From Lewinellaceae bacterium (GTDB lineage: Bacteria > Bacteroidota > Bacteroidia > Chitinophagales > Saprospiraceae), in the NCBI GenBank assembly GCA_016711435.1, contig JADJSY010000026.1:32908-96907 (forward strand): DNA of 64,000 nt, given 5' to 3'. Below, in pieces: positions 45,161 through 54,808 of the stretch. The translations under genes and the position numbers were made by a program. A model generated the notes under the pieces. It was not told the DNA's origin. It did no database searches and worked only from the letters and a program-made list of their open reading frames with translations. Each line of letters begins with the position of its first letter. Position 1 is the first letter of the stretch.

Positions 45161-45275
45161 AAAAATACCCGGACAACTTTTCGTCGCCCGGGTCTCCGTA
45201 GTAAAAATTCCTAACCTTTATACTACTGAAATCTGTATCCAAATTCTTCTGATTGTTTGGTCTGTAGTTTAAGTC

Positions 45276-45325
45276 CTTTGTAAACGCTTGATTATCAGCA
45301 CGAATAACCAATAACCAATAACTAC
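45276..45325 (+). repeat. Core-plus-tail TTATC element after the TonB-receptor gene
   Basis: Core TGTAAACGCTTGATTATC plus AGCAC, tail GAATAACCAATAACCAATAA and CTACT, which abuts the receptor stop codon (45326-45328) without a gap. 45161-45275 has no gene. Confidence 0.7.
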
Positions 45326-48112
45326 TCACAAACGGTATGCGGCGCTCAGCGTGATGGTGCTGCCATAATTGATGCGCTGCATGATATTGTCTTTGTCTTC
45401 GTTGAACTTGTGGTTCGAGTCGTTGTCCTGGTAAAAAATAAAGTACGGGCGCAGGATATCGCCCCAGGTCAGTTTGAGTTCACCGCGGGCGCCGAAACGT
45501 TTGCTCAACTGGAAGTCGAGCAGGTTGCGGTGACGCTCATAAATATCCGCATAACCGGCAGTGCCCACCTGCGCTACGCGGTCACCGATAACATTATACA
45601 CCAATGTGGTAGAAAGGCCCCAATCCGGCAGATTGTATGTCAGACCGGCATTGATGATATAGGGAGATTGCCCCTGTAGTGCGCGGGTGGTATCGTAGAC
45701 TTCCGCATTGGAAAGGTCGATGGTAGAGCGGATAAACGCAGCATTGGTGAAAAAGGTCAGGTTTTCCAGGCGATCGTTTATAAAAGCCAGGTTTTTGCGC
45801 AATTCCAGTTCTGCGCCATAGTTTTTGGCGCCCGCTACATTTTGATAGGTAAATGTGCGGGTACCTGCGCCGAGGCTGCTGAATGTAAATTCGATCGGAT
45901 TGGTGAATTTTTTATAAAACAGACTTACGCTGAACAACTGGTTTTGGCCCGGATACATTTCATAACGGATATCGAAGTTTTGAATCTGGCCCCTTGTCAG
46001 GCTTGGGTTACCGACAATACCTGCATTCAGGTAAAAATCATAAAAAGCAAAAGGTGACAATTCGCGGAACTCCGGGCGGGTCACCGTTTGGGAAGCCGCG
46101 ATGCGCAGCTGGTTTTTATCATTGAAGGCATACGTCAGGTTGGCAGACGGCAGCCAGTCTGTCGAACTCAAATCCACATTGACCGGGTTTTGCGAGTAGT
46201 CGAAGGTGTTGACTTTCTGTTTGAAATTTTCCACCCGAACACCCCAGGAAGCGCGCAGTTTTTCACCGATTTTATTGTCAAACATGATAAAACCGGCGCT
46301 CAATTGTGAATTGGCATCGTAAGCGTCACTTTTATTGGTGATTTCGCCCATCACAAAACCCTTGTCGGCGATATTGGAATCCGCAAAAATCTGATCCTGC
46401 GGCAGATTGAGCAAAGCGCCGTTGAAACCCGCAGTTTTACGCGTCCAGCCCATTACCCGCGCGTCGAACAGGCGGTCTTTCTGCTGGTACAGTCCGCCCA
46501 TTTTGACGGAATGTTTCCGGCCTGCCAGTACGAAAGGAACGGTGAAATCGAGGTTGCCGTTGAGTACGTCCTCGCTCAGGTCGGAGTAAAAACGACCGCT
46601 GCGGAAAGGGTCGGCCTGAATCGGTACAAAAGCGCGAAACGGCTCGTTTTCGTCGGCGTCGAAGTTTTTGGAATAAAACATCCGACGCAGTGAAGGCACA
46701 TCGCGCGAGCTGCGGTTGTAACCGCCTCCCCAGTTGAGCCGGATGCCGCTTTCCGACAAAGAATGCTCGCCGCTCAGGCGGGTGGTCAGCAAGTGGTTTT
46801 CTGTGTATTCAATAGCCGTCGCTCTGATAAAACGTTGTTGTTCCAGGTCTTGTCCATCCCGGGCAGTGATGCTGTTATCAGTATTGGTAGAATAAGTGCT
46901 TTGTAGGGAAATTTTATGTAAATTGTTGATTTTCAAGGCTGTGTTGAAAAGTGCGCCCCACAGGACATTGTTGCGGAACTGCTTGTCGTTGTAATCAAAC
47001 AACTGACTTTGTGTATCAAAGTCATACCGGTCGGCATCCTGCAGGCGGTTGTTGTTACTGTAGGAAACTGCGAACGTAGTGCCCAATTGCGCTTTAGCCG
47101 ACAGGTCATTGACCAGTCCGCCGGCGATTTGAAAACCCATATTGGGGCGCGCGCTGCTGCCTTCCGTAATAGCCCAGTCATTTTCAAACATTTGTGAGAA
47201 ACGCACTTTTTCAGCGCGGGTAGCGCCGATGAACTCGTTGGGCGTAGGGAAACCTTCAGGCAGCGCCCTATGGCCATTATCCAATCCCAGCCAGTCCGTT
47301 TTTCCGCCCATACCCGATAAATAAGGCTGGAAAGTGGTGACATTGTTGATGCCCGCATTCACACTGACGCTCAGGTAGCTTTGCTCCGGAATATCGCGGG
47401 TATTGAGCAGGATAGCGCCGCCGGCAAATTCGCCGGGCAGGTCGGCACTGGCCGTTTTTACGACAACCAGATTATCCAACATGGAAGAAGGAAACAAATC
47501 GAAAGAAAACGCCTTGCGATCCGGTTCGGTGCTGCTCAGCAGGGCGCCATTGAGCATGGCAATATTATAGCGGTCGCTCAATCCGCGGATAATGGCGAAT
47601 TTATTATCCTGAATACTGGCGCCGCTCACCCGGCGAATAACATCGCTGGTGGTGCGGTCGGGGGTACGTTTGATGGTTTCGGCACTGATGCCGTCGCCGA
47701 TCGTCGGACTTGTTTTTTGCAGGATGGTGAGCGCGCTCATACTCTCGCGGCCCGCTTTTGCGACAATGACTACTTCTGTAATAGTCGTACCGATGGAAGA
47801 CTCTTCGAGCGCTACATCGACGGTAACCGTTTCGCCGGCCTTTACCACAATGTCAGACACGTTTTTAGTCTGGTAACCCGTATAATTGATGATGATTTTG
47901 TGTACGCCGGGCGTGACATTGCGGATCGTGAAAAAACCGTCTAAGTCGGTGACTGCGCCGCCGCCGCCTTCAAGGCGGATGGAAGCACCAATCAGGGCTT
48001 CAGCCAGTTTGGCATCAATAATTTTTCCAGAGATAGTACCCGTTTGGGCTGTAAGGAAAAGTGGAAGGAAGCACAATAGTAGTGCGGAGAGGAGGGTAGG
48101 AATTCGTTTCAT
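45326..48112 (-). CDS. TonB-dependent outer-membrane receptor
   Basis: 928 residues from the ATG at 48112 (MKRIPTLLSALLLCFLPLFLTAQ, signal peptide); an upstream start adds residues before it. Residues 25-110 are a carboxypeptidase regulatory-like domain (GTISGKIIDAKLAEALIGAS, LDGFFTIRNVTPGVHKI), followed by the plug domain (about 130-250, ending LPGEFAGGAILLNTR) and a 22-strand barrel. YRL at the end is a terminal aromatic barrel motif. No SusD gene follows, so it is not a standard SusCD pair; sequence resembles the TonB receptors with RGLSDRYN in the plug. Transports siderophores, vitamins or oligomers; substrate unknown. No stop or frameshift. Confidence 0.92.
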   Translation of the reverse strand: MKRIPTLLSALLLCFLPLFLTAQTGTISGKIIDAKLAEALIGASIRLEGGGGAVTDLDGFFTIRNVTPGVHKIIINYTGYQTKNVSDIVVKAGETVTVDVALEESSIGTTITEVVIVAKAGRESMSALTILQKTSPTIGDGISAETIKRTPDRTTSDVIRRVSGASIQDNKFAIIRGLSDRYNIAMLNGALLSSTEPDRKAFSFDLFPSSMLDNLVVVKTASADLPGEFAGGAILLNTRDIPEQSYLSVSVNAGINNVTTFQPYLSGMGGKTDWLGLDNGHRALPEGFPTPNEFIGATRAEKVRFSQMFENDWAITEGSSARPNMGFQIAGGLVNDLSAKAQLGTTFAVSYSNNNRLQDADRYDFDTQSQLFDYNDKQFRNNVLWGALFNTALKINNLHKISLQSTYSTNTDNSITARDGQDLEQQRFIRATAIEYTENHLLTTRLSGEHSLSESGIRLNWGGGYNRSSRDVPSLRRMFYSKNFDADENEPFRAFVPIQADPFRSGRFYSDLSEDVLNGNLDFTVPFVLAGRKHSVKMGGLYQQKDRLFDARVMGWTRKTAGFNGALLNLPQDQIFADSNIADKGFVMGEITNKSDAYDANSQLSAGFIMFDNKIGEKLRASWGVRVENFKQKVNTFDYSQNPVNVDLSSTDWLPSANLTYAFNDKNQLRIAASQTVTRPEFRELSPFAFYDFYLNAGIVGNPSLTRGQIQNFDIRYEMYPGQNQLFSVSLFYKKFTNPIEFTFSSLGAGTRTFTYQNVAGAKNYGAELELRKNLAFINDRLENLTFFTNAAFIRSTIDLSNAEVYDTTRALQGQSPYIINAGLTYNLPDWGLSTTLVYNVIGDRVAQVGTAGYADIYERHRNLLDFQLSKRFGARGELKLTWGDILRPYFIFYQDNDSNHKFNEDKDNIMQRINYGSTITLSAAYRL

Positions 48113-48215
48113 GATATGTTTGGTACAGATTTGCTGGGGCAAAGGTCAGGCGGAGTATTTTTGCAGACGAAGAATGTAGTTTAAGTTAGGGTTAAGTTTT
48201 TTTGTACCGGCTGCT

Positions 48216-48290
48216 GTACCGGCTGCTTTAGCTGCCGGATGTAATATGCGGCTGCCGTACGTTTCATCCGGCAGCTAAAGCAGCCGGTAC
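48216..48290. repeat. Perfect inverted repeat with CGGCTGCTTTAGCTGCCG arms
   Basis: 25-base perfect arms (48216-48240 and 48266-48290) with a 25-base loop. Same arms as at 15.8 kb. Located between the divergent TonB-receptor and gatA genes, directly upstream of the gatA promoter, so it is not in terminator position here. Confidence 0.9.
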
Positions 48291-48296
48291 ATTTCC

Positions 48297-48304
48297 TACC
48301 TTTG
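48297..48304 (+). promoter_or_regulatory. Promoter -7 element (TACCTTTG) of gatA
   Basis: Exact TAnnTTTG match 31 bases before the ATG at 48336. The hairpin arm occupies the -33 position, so no -33 element is visible. Confidence 0.55.
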
Positions 48305-48335
48305 CCGCCGCACCCACAACACGTATCCGCACAGC

Positions 48336-49892
48336 ATGCCAACATTTGAATCTATCAGCGCGCTACAAGCCGCTATCCATTCCGGTAGTACCAACTGTCG
48401 CGATATGGTCGAGTACTATATTGCTCAGATTGAAAAAAACAAAGCATTGAATGCTTATGTGGAGGTTTGGGCCGAAGAAGCACTACAGCAGGCGGATAAA
48501 CTGGATCGGAAATTCAGGGGAAATCCTGCTTCTGTGGGGCGTTTATTCGGAGCAGTGATCAGCATCAAAGACAATATCTGCTATGCCGGACATCAGGTGA
48601 CGGCGGCGTCAAAAATCCTCGAAGGCTTTCGTTCGCTCTACTCTGCCACTGCGGTGGAGCGCCTGCTGGCGGAAGATGCCATCCTGATCGGCCGTACCAA
48701 TTGCGACCAGTTCGGCATGGGTTCCACCAACGAGAACTCTGTATACGGCCCGGTGCACAATGCTGCCGATCCCGAGCGGGTACCCGGCGGGTCTTCCGGC
48801 GGTGCGGCGGTTTCAGTACAAACGGATACCTGTATAGCCGCATTGGGCAGCGACACGGGCGGTTCGGTGCGTCAACCGGCCGGATTTTGCGGCATCTGGG
48901 GTTTTAAACCTACCTACGGCCGGATTTCAAGACATGGCTTGCTGGCTTATGGCTCCTCTTTCGATCAGATCGGCGTGCTGGCCCGGCATCCGGCAGACAT
49001 TGCCCTGCTGCTCGATATTATGCAGGGGCCGGATGAATTTGACAGTACGGCTGCTGCTGTAAAAAAACAACCGGTTCAGGAACGCTTGTCATCATCCCGC
49101 CGGATTGCTTATTTCCCGCAAACGATTGATAATGAAAGCGTTGATGCGGGTGTGCGCAGCGTCACCCGTGCGTACATTGATGGGCTTATTGCCGCCGGAC
49201 ACCAGGTTGAACCGGTCGGATTCGATCTGCTGGACTATATCATTCCCACCTATTATGTATTGACAACTGCCGAGGCCAGCTCCAACCTGTCGCGTTACGA
49301 CGGCATTCGTTATGGCTACCGGAGTCCAGATGCCCGCAACCTCGAAGAAACGTATGTGCTCAGCCGCAGCGCGGGTTTCAGCGAGGAAGTGAAACGCCGC
49401 ATTTTGCTGGGTACTTTTGTTTTGAGCAGCGGTTATTACGACGCCTATTACACCAAGGCGCAGCAGGCGCGCAGGCTGATCCGCGACCGGATCCGGGAGA
49501 TTTTCCGGGACTACGACTTTATCCTGCTACCTGTGGCGCCTTCGGTGGCCGGGCGTTTTGGCGAAAAATCGGAAGACCCGGTGGCGATGTATCTGTCGGA
49601 TATTTATACGGTGTTAGCTAATCTGGCGGGTATTCCGGCGATTGCCGTTCCGGCGGGGAGGCATCCGGAGAATGGCATGCCGGTAGGGGTGCAGTTGATG
49701 GCGGATATGTGGGAAGAGGAGGATTTGCTGGAGTTCGTTGGCGCGCTAATAAAGGCAAAGCAAGTAGCTCAGATGACCTTTGTTTTGCCTTTGCTTTTTA
49801 ACTCCCGTCTTTATCTAATAACTGTTCCAGAAATGGTTGCGCCTTGCGGAAATTGCGCCGGTGCAGCCGGTACACTTGTACATCCTGAATGA
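48336..49892 (+). CDS. gatA: Glu-tRNA(Gln)/Asp-tRNA(Asn) amidotransferase subunit A
   Basis: Amidase-signature enzyme: IKDNICYAGHQVTAASKIL has the catalytic Lys, GGSSGGAAVSV the cis-Ser and ALGSDTGGSVRQPAGFCG the nucleophile Ser. GatA releases ammonia from glutamine for GatB; gatB and gatC are elsewhere. The protein should end near residue 471: the family stops around ELLEFVGAL, and TAATAA lies in the next frame at 49747-49752, just before a hairpin. Here the frame instead reads through the hairpin and 95 bases into the convergent gene, adding about 47 residues (QMTFVLPLLFNSRLYL...). One lost or gained base near 49740 would explain this. Confidence 0.9.
   Translation: MPTFESISALQAAIHSGSTNCRDMVEYYIAQIEKNKALNAYVEVWAEEALQQADKLDRKFRGNPASVGRLFGAVISIKDNICYAGHQVTAASKILEGFRSLYSATAVERLLAEDAILIGRTNCDQFGMGSTNENSVYGPVHNAADPERVPGGSSGGAAVSVQTDTCIAALGSDTGGSVRQPAGFCGIWGFKPTYGRISRHGLLAYGSSFDQIGVLARHPADIALLLDIMQGPDEFDSTAAAVKKQPVQERLSSSRRIAYFPQTIDNESVDAGVRSVTRAYIDGLIAAGHQVEPVGFDLLDYIIPTYYVLTTAEASSNLSRYDGIRYGYRSPDARNLEETYVLSRSAGFSEEVKRRILLGTFVLSSGYYDAYYTKAQQARRLIRDRIREIFRDYDFILLPVAPSVAGRFGEKSEDPVAMYLSDIYTVLANLAGIPAIAVPAGRHPENGMPVGVQLMADMWEEEDLLEFVGALIKAKQVAQMTFVLPLLFNSRLYLITVPEMVAPCGNCAGAAGTLVHPE
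49751..49799. terminator. Two-way hairpin between gatA and the membrane-protein gene
   Basis: AAAGGCAAA (49751-49759) pairs with TTTGCCTTT (49784-49792), followed by GCTTTTT on the plus strand. Sits exactly where gatA should stop and at the stop codon of the convergent gene. Confidence 0.65.
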
Positions 49893-50382
49893 GCAGGAAA
49901 ACACCCTGCACGATAACAGACCACCCGAATCCGAGCCAAAGATCAGCATGAGCGACGCCGCTCACAAAACTATGTTCACGCAGCAGCAAACCCGCAAAAA
50001 TGTAAGCGGTGTCGATGCCAATATTGAGAAACATGATTTTCTCCACATGTCGCTGCGCTTCAAATCGTTCAAATGAATTGCCCCGGTTGAATTTTTTATA
50101 AAAGGTATGGTTGAAAATAGCCATTGTTATGGCAAAATTGATCAGTCCCCATACCAGCCCCATCATCCAGAAATAATAATACACGCCATCCAGGCAGCAT
50201 ACGGCAAACACACCTCCTACGATATTCAATATGCTCCACCAGCACAATACCACGAGGTGTTTGCGCAGGATCAGGCGAAAACGGGTGTCGAAGTCGCTCA
50301 ATTCGTCGTGCGGCTCATGCAGGTTCAGCGGGCGCTGAAGTTCTGTAAAAAGAAACCGGGCGTGGTGTAGTTTCAGGTTCAT
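49798..50382 (-). CDS. Four-helix membrane protein, DUF6992-like
   Basis: 194 residues. After a polar N-terminus (residues 1-38) come four hydrophobic segments (LVVLCWWSILNIVGGVFAVC, YFWMMGLVWGLINFAITMAIF, IMFLNIGIDTAYIFAGLLL, WLGFGWSVIVQGVFLLIQD), then a basic tail. The W-x-x-x-N..G and W-G-x-I-N-x-x-I spacing resembles small Bacteroidota membrane proteins I associate with DUF6992; function unknown. ATG at 50382. Convergent with gatA, downstream of the broken recG after a 350-base gap. Confidence 0.6.
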   Translation of the reverse strand: MNLKLHHARFLFTELQRPLNLHEPHDELSDFDTRFRLILRKHLVVLCWWSILNIVGGVFAVCCLDGVYYYFWMMGLVWGLINFAITMAIFNHTFYKKFNRGNSFERFEAQRHVEKIMFLNIGIDTAYIFAGLLLREHSFVSGVAHADLWLGFGWSVIVQGVFLLIQDVQVYRLHRRNFRKAQPFLEQLLDKDGS

Positions 50383-50729
50383 GCCAACAGGCTGTTTTTT
50401 CCCTGCAAAAATAAGGCTACCGGGCGAGGAAGAAAATGAGTCTTGTCATGGGAAAGGGATGATAAGGGGTTATGACATGGGCGCTGCCGGGGTCGTAACA
50501 CTATTCCCGACAGCACGGGCGGTAACCCTCGGCTTATCAACAGGCAGAGCCAAGGAATTAGTTGACTATCGATGGCTCTCCGCCGGTGTCTTTGTAGAAA
50601 CCACTTGTGTCCATGTGGTATATTAATTGTGAAAGACAAGAAGGGGTTATCGCCGTGCGCGGGTCTTACGACCCCGCACATGTCAGGCGCCAATTCTTGC
50701 ACAATCGTGCCGAACAGGGTTCGGCAGTA
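50383..50729. other. Unexplained 350-base gap with GC-rich palindromes
   Basis: No supported gene. It contains GTGCGCGGGTC, TTAC, GACCCCGCAC (a near-perfect hairpin near 50655-50680), CATGTGG...CCACTTGTG inverted words and GGTTAT...ATAACC. A plus-strand open frame (50381-50626, with LSTGRAKELVDYRWLSAGVF) lacks a promoter and its first part lies opposite repeat sequence. Composition differs from the word repeats elsewhere. Possibly a remnant of a structured-RNA or mobile element; a group II intron fragment was considered but no catalytic core or reverse transcriptase is present. Confidence 0.35.
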
Positions 50730-52872
50730 CTAGGAAATCCGGCTCCACACCCTGGCATCCTTCCCTTCCGACGCCAAATGCTGCCGCAATCGCCCGTGTT
50801 CCGGTATCGCCAGCGTGGGATCTTTTTCCAGAATCTGAGTAGCAATTTCCCTCGCTGCCGTTAGGATCTGCCCGTCGCGGGCCAGGTCGGCCAACATAAA
50901 CCGCAGCATGCCGCTTTGCTGGGTGCCTTCTATGTTGCCCGGGCCGCGCAGCCGCAGGTCTGTTTCGGCAATAATGAAACCGTCGTTGGTCTGGCACATG
51001 GTCTGTATACGTTCGCGGGCTTCGCTGCTGAGTTTGAAACTGGTCAGCAGCAGGCAGAAAGACTGTTCCGCGCCCCTGCCTACCCGGCCACGCAACTGAT
51101 GCAGTTGGGAAAGCCCGAAACGCTCGGCATTTTCAATCACCATCACAGAGGCATTGGGCACATTCACGCCCACTTCGATGACCGTAGTAGCCACCATGAT
51201 CTGCGTTTCGCCGCGCACGAATCGCTGCATTTCAAAATCCTTGTCGCCGGCTTTCATTTTACCATGCACAATGGAAATTTGGTATTCCGGGATGGGAAAG
51301 TCGCGGCTCAACGCCTCAAAAACCGACATCAGGTTCTGCAAGTCCATGGTTTCCGTTTCTTCAATCATCGGATACACCACATACACCTGGCGGCCTTTGG
51401 CAATTTCCTCGCGCATAAATCCCTGTACCCGCAGGCGGTGGTGCTCTGTTTTGTGCAGCGTGGTAATGGGTTTCCGGCCCGGCGGCAGTTCTCGTCGATC
51501 ACCGAAACGTCGAGGTCGCCGTACAAGGTCATCGCCAGCGTGCGCGGAATAGGTGTGGCGGTCATCACCAGCACATGCGGCGGCCCAGCGGGGTTTTTGG
51601 CCCAGAGTTTGGCGCGTTGTTGCACGCCGAAGCGGTGCTGCTCGTCTATTACACTGATGCCCAGGTTTTTAAACTGAACCCAGTCTTCGATCAGCGCGTG
51701 GGTGCCGATGACAATATGGATTTCGCCGGAAGCGAGTTGCTCCAGGATGGCCGCGCGTTTTTTGCCTTCACATTGCCGGACAGGTAACCGACCTGTACGC
51801 CCAGGTCGCCTACGAGTTCGGTGATATTGGCAAAATGTTGTTGCGCCAGAATTTCGGTCGGCGCCATCAGGGTCGCCTGAAAACCGTTGTCGATGGCCAT
51901 CAGCATGGTCATCAGGGCCACGACCGTTTTGCCGGAGCCGACATCGCCCTGTACCAGGCGGTTCATGTGTTTGCCGGAAGCGAGGTCGCTGCGGATTTCC
52001 TTAATCACCCTTTTTTGAGCGCCGGTAAGTTCAAAGGGCAGTTTTTCCTGGAAAAAACGGTTGAAGTATTCCCCTATTTTGCTGTACACAAAACCGCGTA
52101 TGGTATCTTTTCGGCGCGTGCGAATCTGGAGCAGCCGGAGTTGCAGGAAAAACAATTCCTCAAATTTCAAGCGCCGGGTGGAGGCATCGAGTTCCTGCTG
52201 GTTTTCGGGGAAATGGATTTTAGAGAGTGCCGACCAGCGCCCGATAAGTTTGTATTGAGACAACATGTAATCGGGCAGCGTTTCGGGTACGTCCGAAGCG
52301 GAAAGTTGGTCGAGCAGGGTGCGGAGTAATTTGCGCAAACCTTTGGCATCCAATCCTTTCTGCGTCAGTTTATCTGTGCTGGGGTAAACAGGGTCAAACG
52401 TACGGGAGGCTACCTGCGCCGTGAGTACCTGCCCGGGCCCGTTTTCAGAAGGTACCACTACGGTCGCTTCTTCCATTTCCGGGTGGGTAATATTGAAACG
52501 CCCGTTGAATTCATTCACCCGACCGAAAACGATATATTCTTTGCCAACCTGCAGCGATTTTTCGAGCCATTGCACGGCCTGAAACCACACCAGTTCCATC
52601 ATACCTGTTTCATCGCGGATGCTCCCGACCAGGCGGCGTGCGCGGCCTTCGCCCAGTGTTTCGAGCCGCCGCAGGATGCCGCGTATCTGCACTTGTTCAC
52701 CCTCGGTATGAATATCGCGGATGCGGTGAAATTTGGTGCGGTCGATGTAGCGGAAAGGGAAATGAAACAACAGGTCCCGACAGGTAAAAATACCCAGTTC
52801 CTTTTTAAGCACTTCAGCCCGATGTGGGCCGACGCCTTTGAGGTATTCGATATTGGAGTCGAGATTAGGCAT
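50730..52872 (-). pseudogene. recG: ATP-dependent DNA helicase RecG, two frameshifts
   Basis: 52872-51691 has the wedge/OB domain (IRGILRRLETLGEGRARRLV) and helicase motif I ([20 protein letters not shown]), then [13 protein letters not shown], but leaves frame at GNVKAKNAR (an A run near 51765; one more A gives [17 protein letters not shown]). The next frame gives [22 protein letters not shown] and [20 protein letters not shown], and leaves frame again near 51485 (VIDEN instead of [12 protein letters not shown]). 51416-50730 completes [42 protein letters not shown] and ends VWSRIS like intact RecG. RecG reverses stalled forks; loss would be unusual, so sequence error is likely. Spliced length near 700 residues is normal. 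Confidence 0.88.
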
Positions 52873-52990
52873 GTTTTGTTATTGGTTATCAGTTATCAGT
52901 TATCAGTCTGGCAACTTTTGGCATTGGTCATACACTCAAGCCAAGGGTTAACACCCCTGATAACCAATAACTGATAACCGATAACGAGAC
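52873..52990. repeat. TTATC-word hairpin upstream of recG
   Basis: Left GTTATTGGTTATCAGTTATC, right CTGATAACCAATAACTG plus ATAACCGATAAC; interior TTTTGGCATTGGTCATAC and CAAGCCAAGGGTTAAC. Follows the start codon of recG by six bases, so it would lie in its leader. Confidence 0.7.
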
Positions 52991-53021
52991 AACAAAGTAA
53001 CATCTTTTGTTTGAAAAATAC

Positions 53022-53060
53022 AAAAGGGCCGGCCCGCCGGAAGCGGGACAGCCCTTTTTT
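53022..53060. terminator. Hairpin terminator of the C40 peptidase gene
   Basis: AAGGGC (53024-53029) with GCCCTT (53051-53056) enclosing CCCGC/GCGGG, with A tract on the left and T tract on the right, so it works in both directions; it is 32 bases past the C40 stop codon. Confidence 0.8.
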
Positions 53061-53091
53061 CATGGTACGTTTTGTTCTGCTGCGACGGCTT

Positions 53092-53637
53092 TTAACCCGC
53101 CGTCTGGCTGCTGATAATGTCGCGTGCAAACAGGATTTTAGGTTTCCAGTATTTGGAGGTTGATATATTTTCAACAACGATGCCCCGGCTGCAAGTGCTG
53201 TGGACGCAAATAATGCCTTCCGGGGTATTTTCAACTACCATAGCCACATGCTGAATACGACCGCGGCGTCCGAAGAAAACAAGATCGCCAGGCAACACCT
53301 CTTTGAGAGAAATCCGGGCGCCCTGACGGGACTGCGTGGAAGAGCAGGAGGATACTTTCAGGTTGAATTCTTTGAGAATGTAGCTGGTAAATCCGGAGCA
53401 ATCGAATCCGGTTTTTGGCGCAGTGCCGGCGTAGCGGTAACGAATGCCCAGGAAATTTTGGGCGTAACCGGTGATGTCGCAGCGCATTTGCATCGTTTCT
53501 ACATCTTCGGCGCGGTCAGTCGGACTGCGGCCTATGCTCTTGAAGGAAGAGCAAGCGATGAGAATAAACAATAGAATGGGTAAAAAAACACGCGTTAATG
53601 AGTCTTGGGGTCGACTGGAAGGTAACGTTGTGGTCAT
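53092..53637 (-). CDS. NlpC/P60 (C40) family peptidoglycan endopeptidase, lipoprotein
   Basis: 181 residues from the ATG at 53637; a TTG 21 bases upstream is less likely. The signal peptide ends in LLFILIAC followed by SS, a lipobox, so it is probably lipid-anchored. TGFDCSGFTSYIL has the catalytic Cys, RIQHVAMVVEN the His and CVHSTC the third position. Cleaves cell-wall stem peptides, in the envelope. The small size means a single catalytic domain. It stands alone. Confidence 0.88.
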   Translation of the reverse strand: MTTTLPSSRPQDSLTRVFLPILLFILIACSSFKSIGRSPTDRAEDVETMQMRCDITGYAQNFLGIRYRYAGTAPKTGFDCSGFTSYILKEFNLKVSSCSSTQSRQGARISLKEVLPGDLVFFGRRGRIQHVAMVVENTPEGIICVHSTCSRGIVVENISTSKYWKPKILFARDIISSQTAG

Positions 53638-53698
53638 GTGTGTAAGTTTACAGTTCAAGGCAGAGATAAAAAATTACCTATGTGCCATGCTCATCAAA

Positions 53699-53898
53699 TG
53701 AGTTCACTGCTGATGAAGATTAAATTGGTTTCGGTGGGGGCCGAACAGGCTTCAATGACTTGCGCGAAGGGAGGAGAAATCAGAAAAATTGATTATAATG
53801 AAGCCTAAAAGAGACTGTTTATTATTGCAAGCCGGTGGCAAAGGTAGCAATGGTTTTGAAAAAACAATACATTTGGAATAAAAAGTGGAAAAAAGCGA
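53699..53898. other. Gap without recognised features
   Basis: About 260 bases from the C40 start (53638) to the omega-amidase stop. No gene, no clear word repeat and no strong hairpin seen. Confidence 0.4.
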
Positions 53899-54690
53899 TC
53901 AGTGCAGGGTAAAAATATCTGCATCCTGCAAAAAAGGTAATTGTTGGCGGTAATGTTGCTGGTTCGCCAATGAAAGTTCGGCGGTTATAACATCCTCCTG
54001 CCCGGAAATTTGACAAATCACCTGTCCGCCAAAATCAATTATGGTGAAGTCGCCGCAGTCTTCCAGCCCGTTTCCATCCGTTCCAACGATGTTCACGCCA
54101 ATCGTAAATGCCTGATTTTCAATGGCTCTGGCTGCCAACAGGGTGCGCCAGTGGTGCGCGCGACGGGCAGGCCAGTTAGCGACGTATATTAACAGGTCAA
54201 AATCTTCCTGAAAATCTGTTTCTGGACGGTTTATCCGGTTGCGGCTCCAGGCCGGGAAGCGCAAATCGTAACAAACCAAAGGGCAGATTCGCCAGTCTTT
54301 CCACTCGATAATCAGGCGTTTTTTACCGGGCGTGTAATGTTCGTTTTCACCCGCCAAAGTGAACAAATGTTTTTTGTCGTAGGTGTCAAATGTTCCGTCG
54401 GGCCGCATAAAAACTAAGCGATTAAAAAAATGACCCGCTTCCGAACAGATAAAACTGCCGGTAACTGCTGCCTGCAACTCCTTGGCTTGTGCCGCAAGCC
54501 AATACATGGTCGGGCCGTCCATGTGCTCGGCTAATGTCCCAGCCTGCATGGAAAAACCTGTACTGAACATTTCAGGTAGCACGACCAGGTCGGTTTGCCC
54601 GGCCAGCGGAGCCATTTTTTGAGCAAAATTGGCCCGGTTTTGTTCGGGGTTTTCCCAGACAAGGGTCGATTGAACAATGGAAACGCGCAT
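53899..54690 (-). CDS. Nitrilase-family omega-amidase (YafV-like)
   Basis: 263 residues with the Glu-Lys-Cys triad: LVVLPEMFSTGFSM, YDKKHLFTLAGE and CPLVCYDLRFPAWSRN. These features mark the omega-amidase branch (YafV/NIT2), which hydrolyses alpha-ketoglutaramate and ketosuccinamate in methionine salvage or glutamine transamination. Cytoplasmic. ATG at 54690; divergent from the hydratase gene with 118 bases between. Confidence 0.9.
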   Translation of the reverse strand: MRVSIVQSTLVWENPEQNRANFAQKMAPLAGQTDLVVLPEMFSTGFSMQAGTLAEHMDGPTMYWLAAQAKELQAAVTGSFICSEAGHFFNRLVFMRPDGTFDTYDKKHLFTLAGENEHYTPGKKRLIIEWKDWRICPLVCYDLRFPAWSRNRINRPETDFQEDFDLLIYVANWPARRAHHWRTLLAARAIENQAFTIGVNIVGTDGNGLEDCGDFTIIDFGGQVICQISGQEDVITAELSLANQQHYRQQLPFLQDADIFTLH

Positions 54691-54778
54691 AGATGAAAAG
54701 AATTATCAGCAAAAAGGCAAAAGACAAAAGGCAACACCGCCCATCAGGTAAATCATGCAAATCACATAAATCATGGTC

Positions 54779-54786
54779 TATCTTTG
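54779..54786 (+). promoter_or_regulatory. Promoter -7 element (TATCTTTG)
   Basis: Exact TAnnTTTG match 22 bases before the ATG at 54809. It lies inside the longer open frame beginning at 54773, so the later ATG is chosen. AATCATGCAAATCACATAAATC words precede it. Confidence 0.6.
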
Positions 54787-54808
54787 CCGCAAACCTAACC
54801 ATTTTCCT

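Noticed and set aside
50383..50729. Group II intron
   Set aside because: No reverse transcriptase and no domain V-like sequence in either direction; kept only as an unexplained segment.
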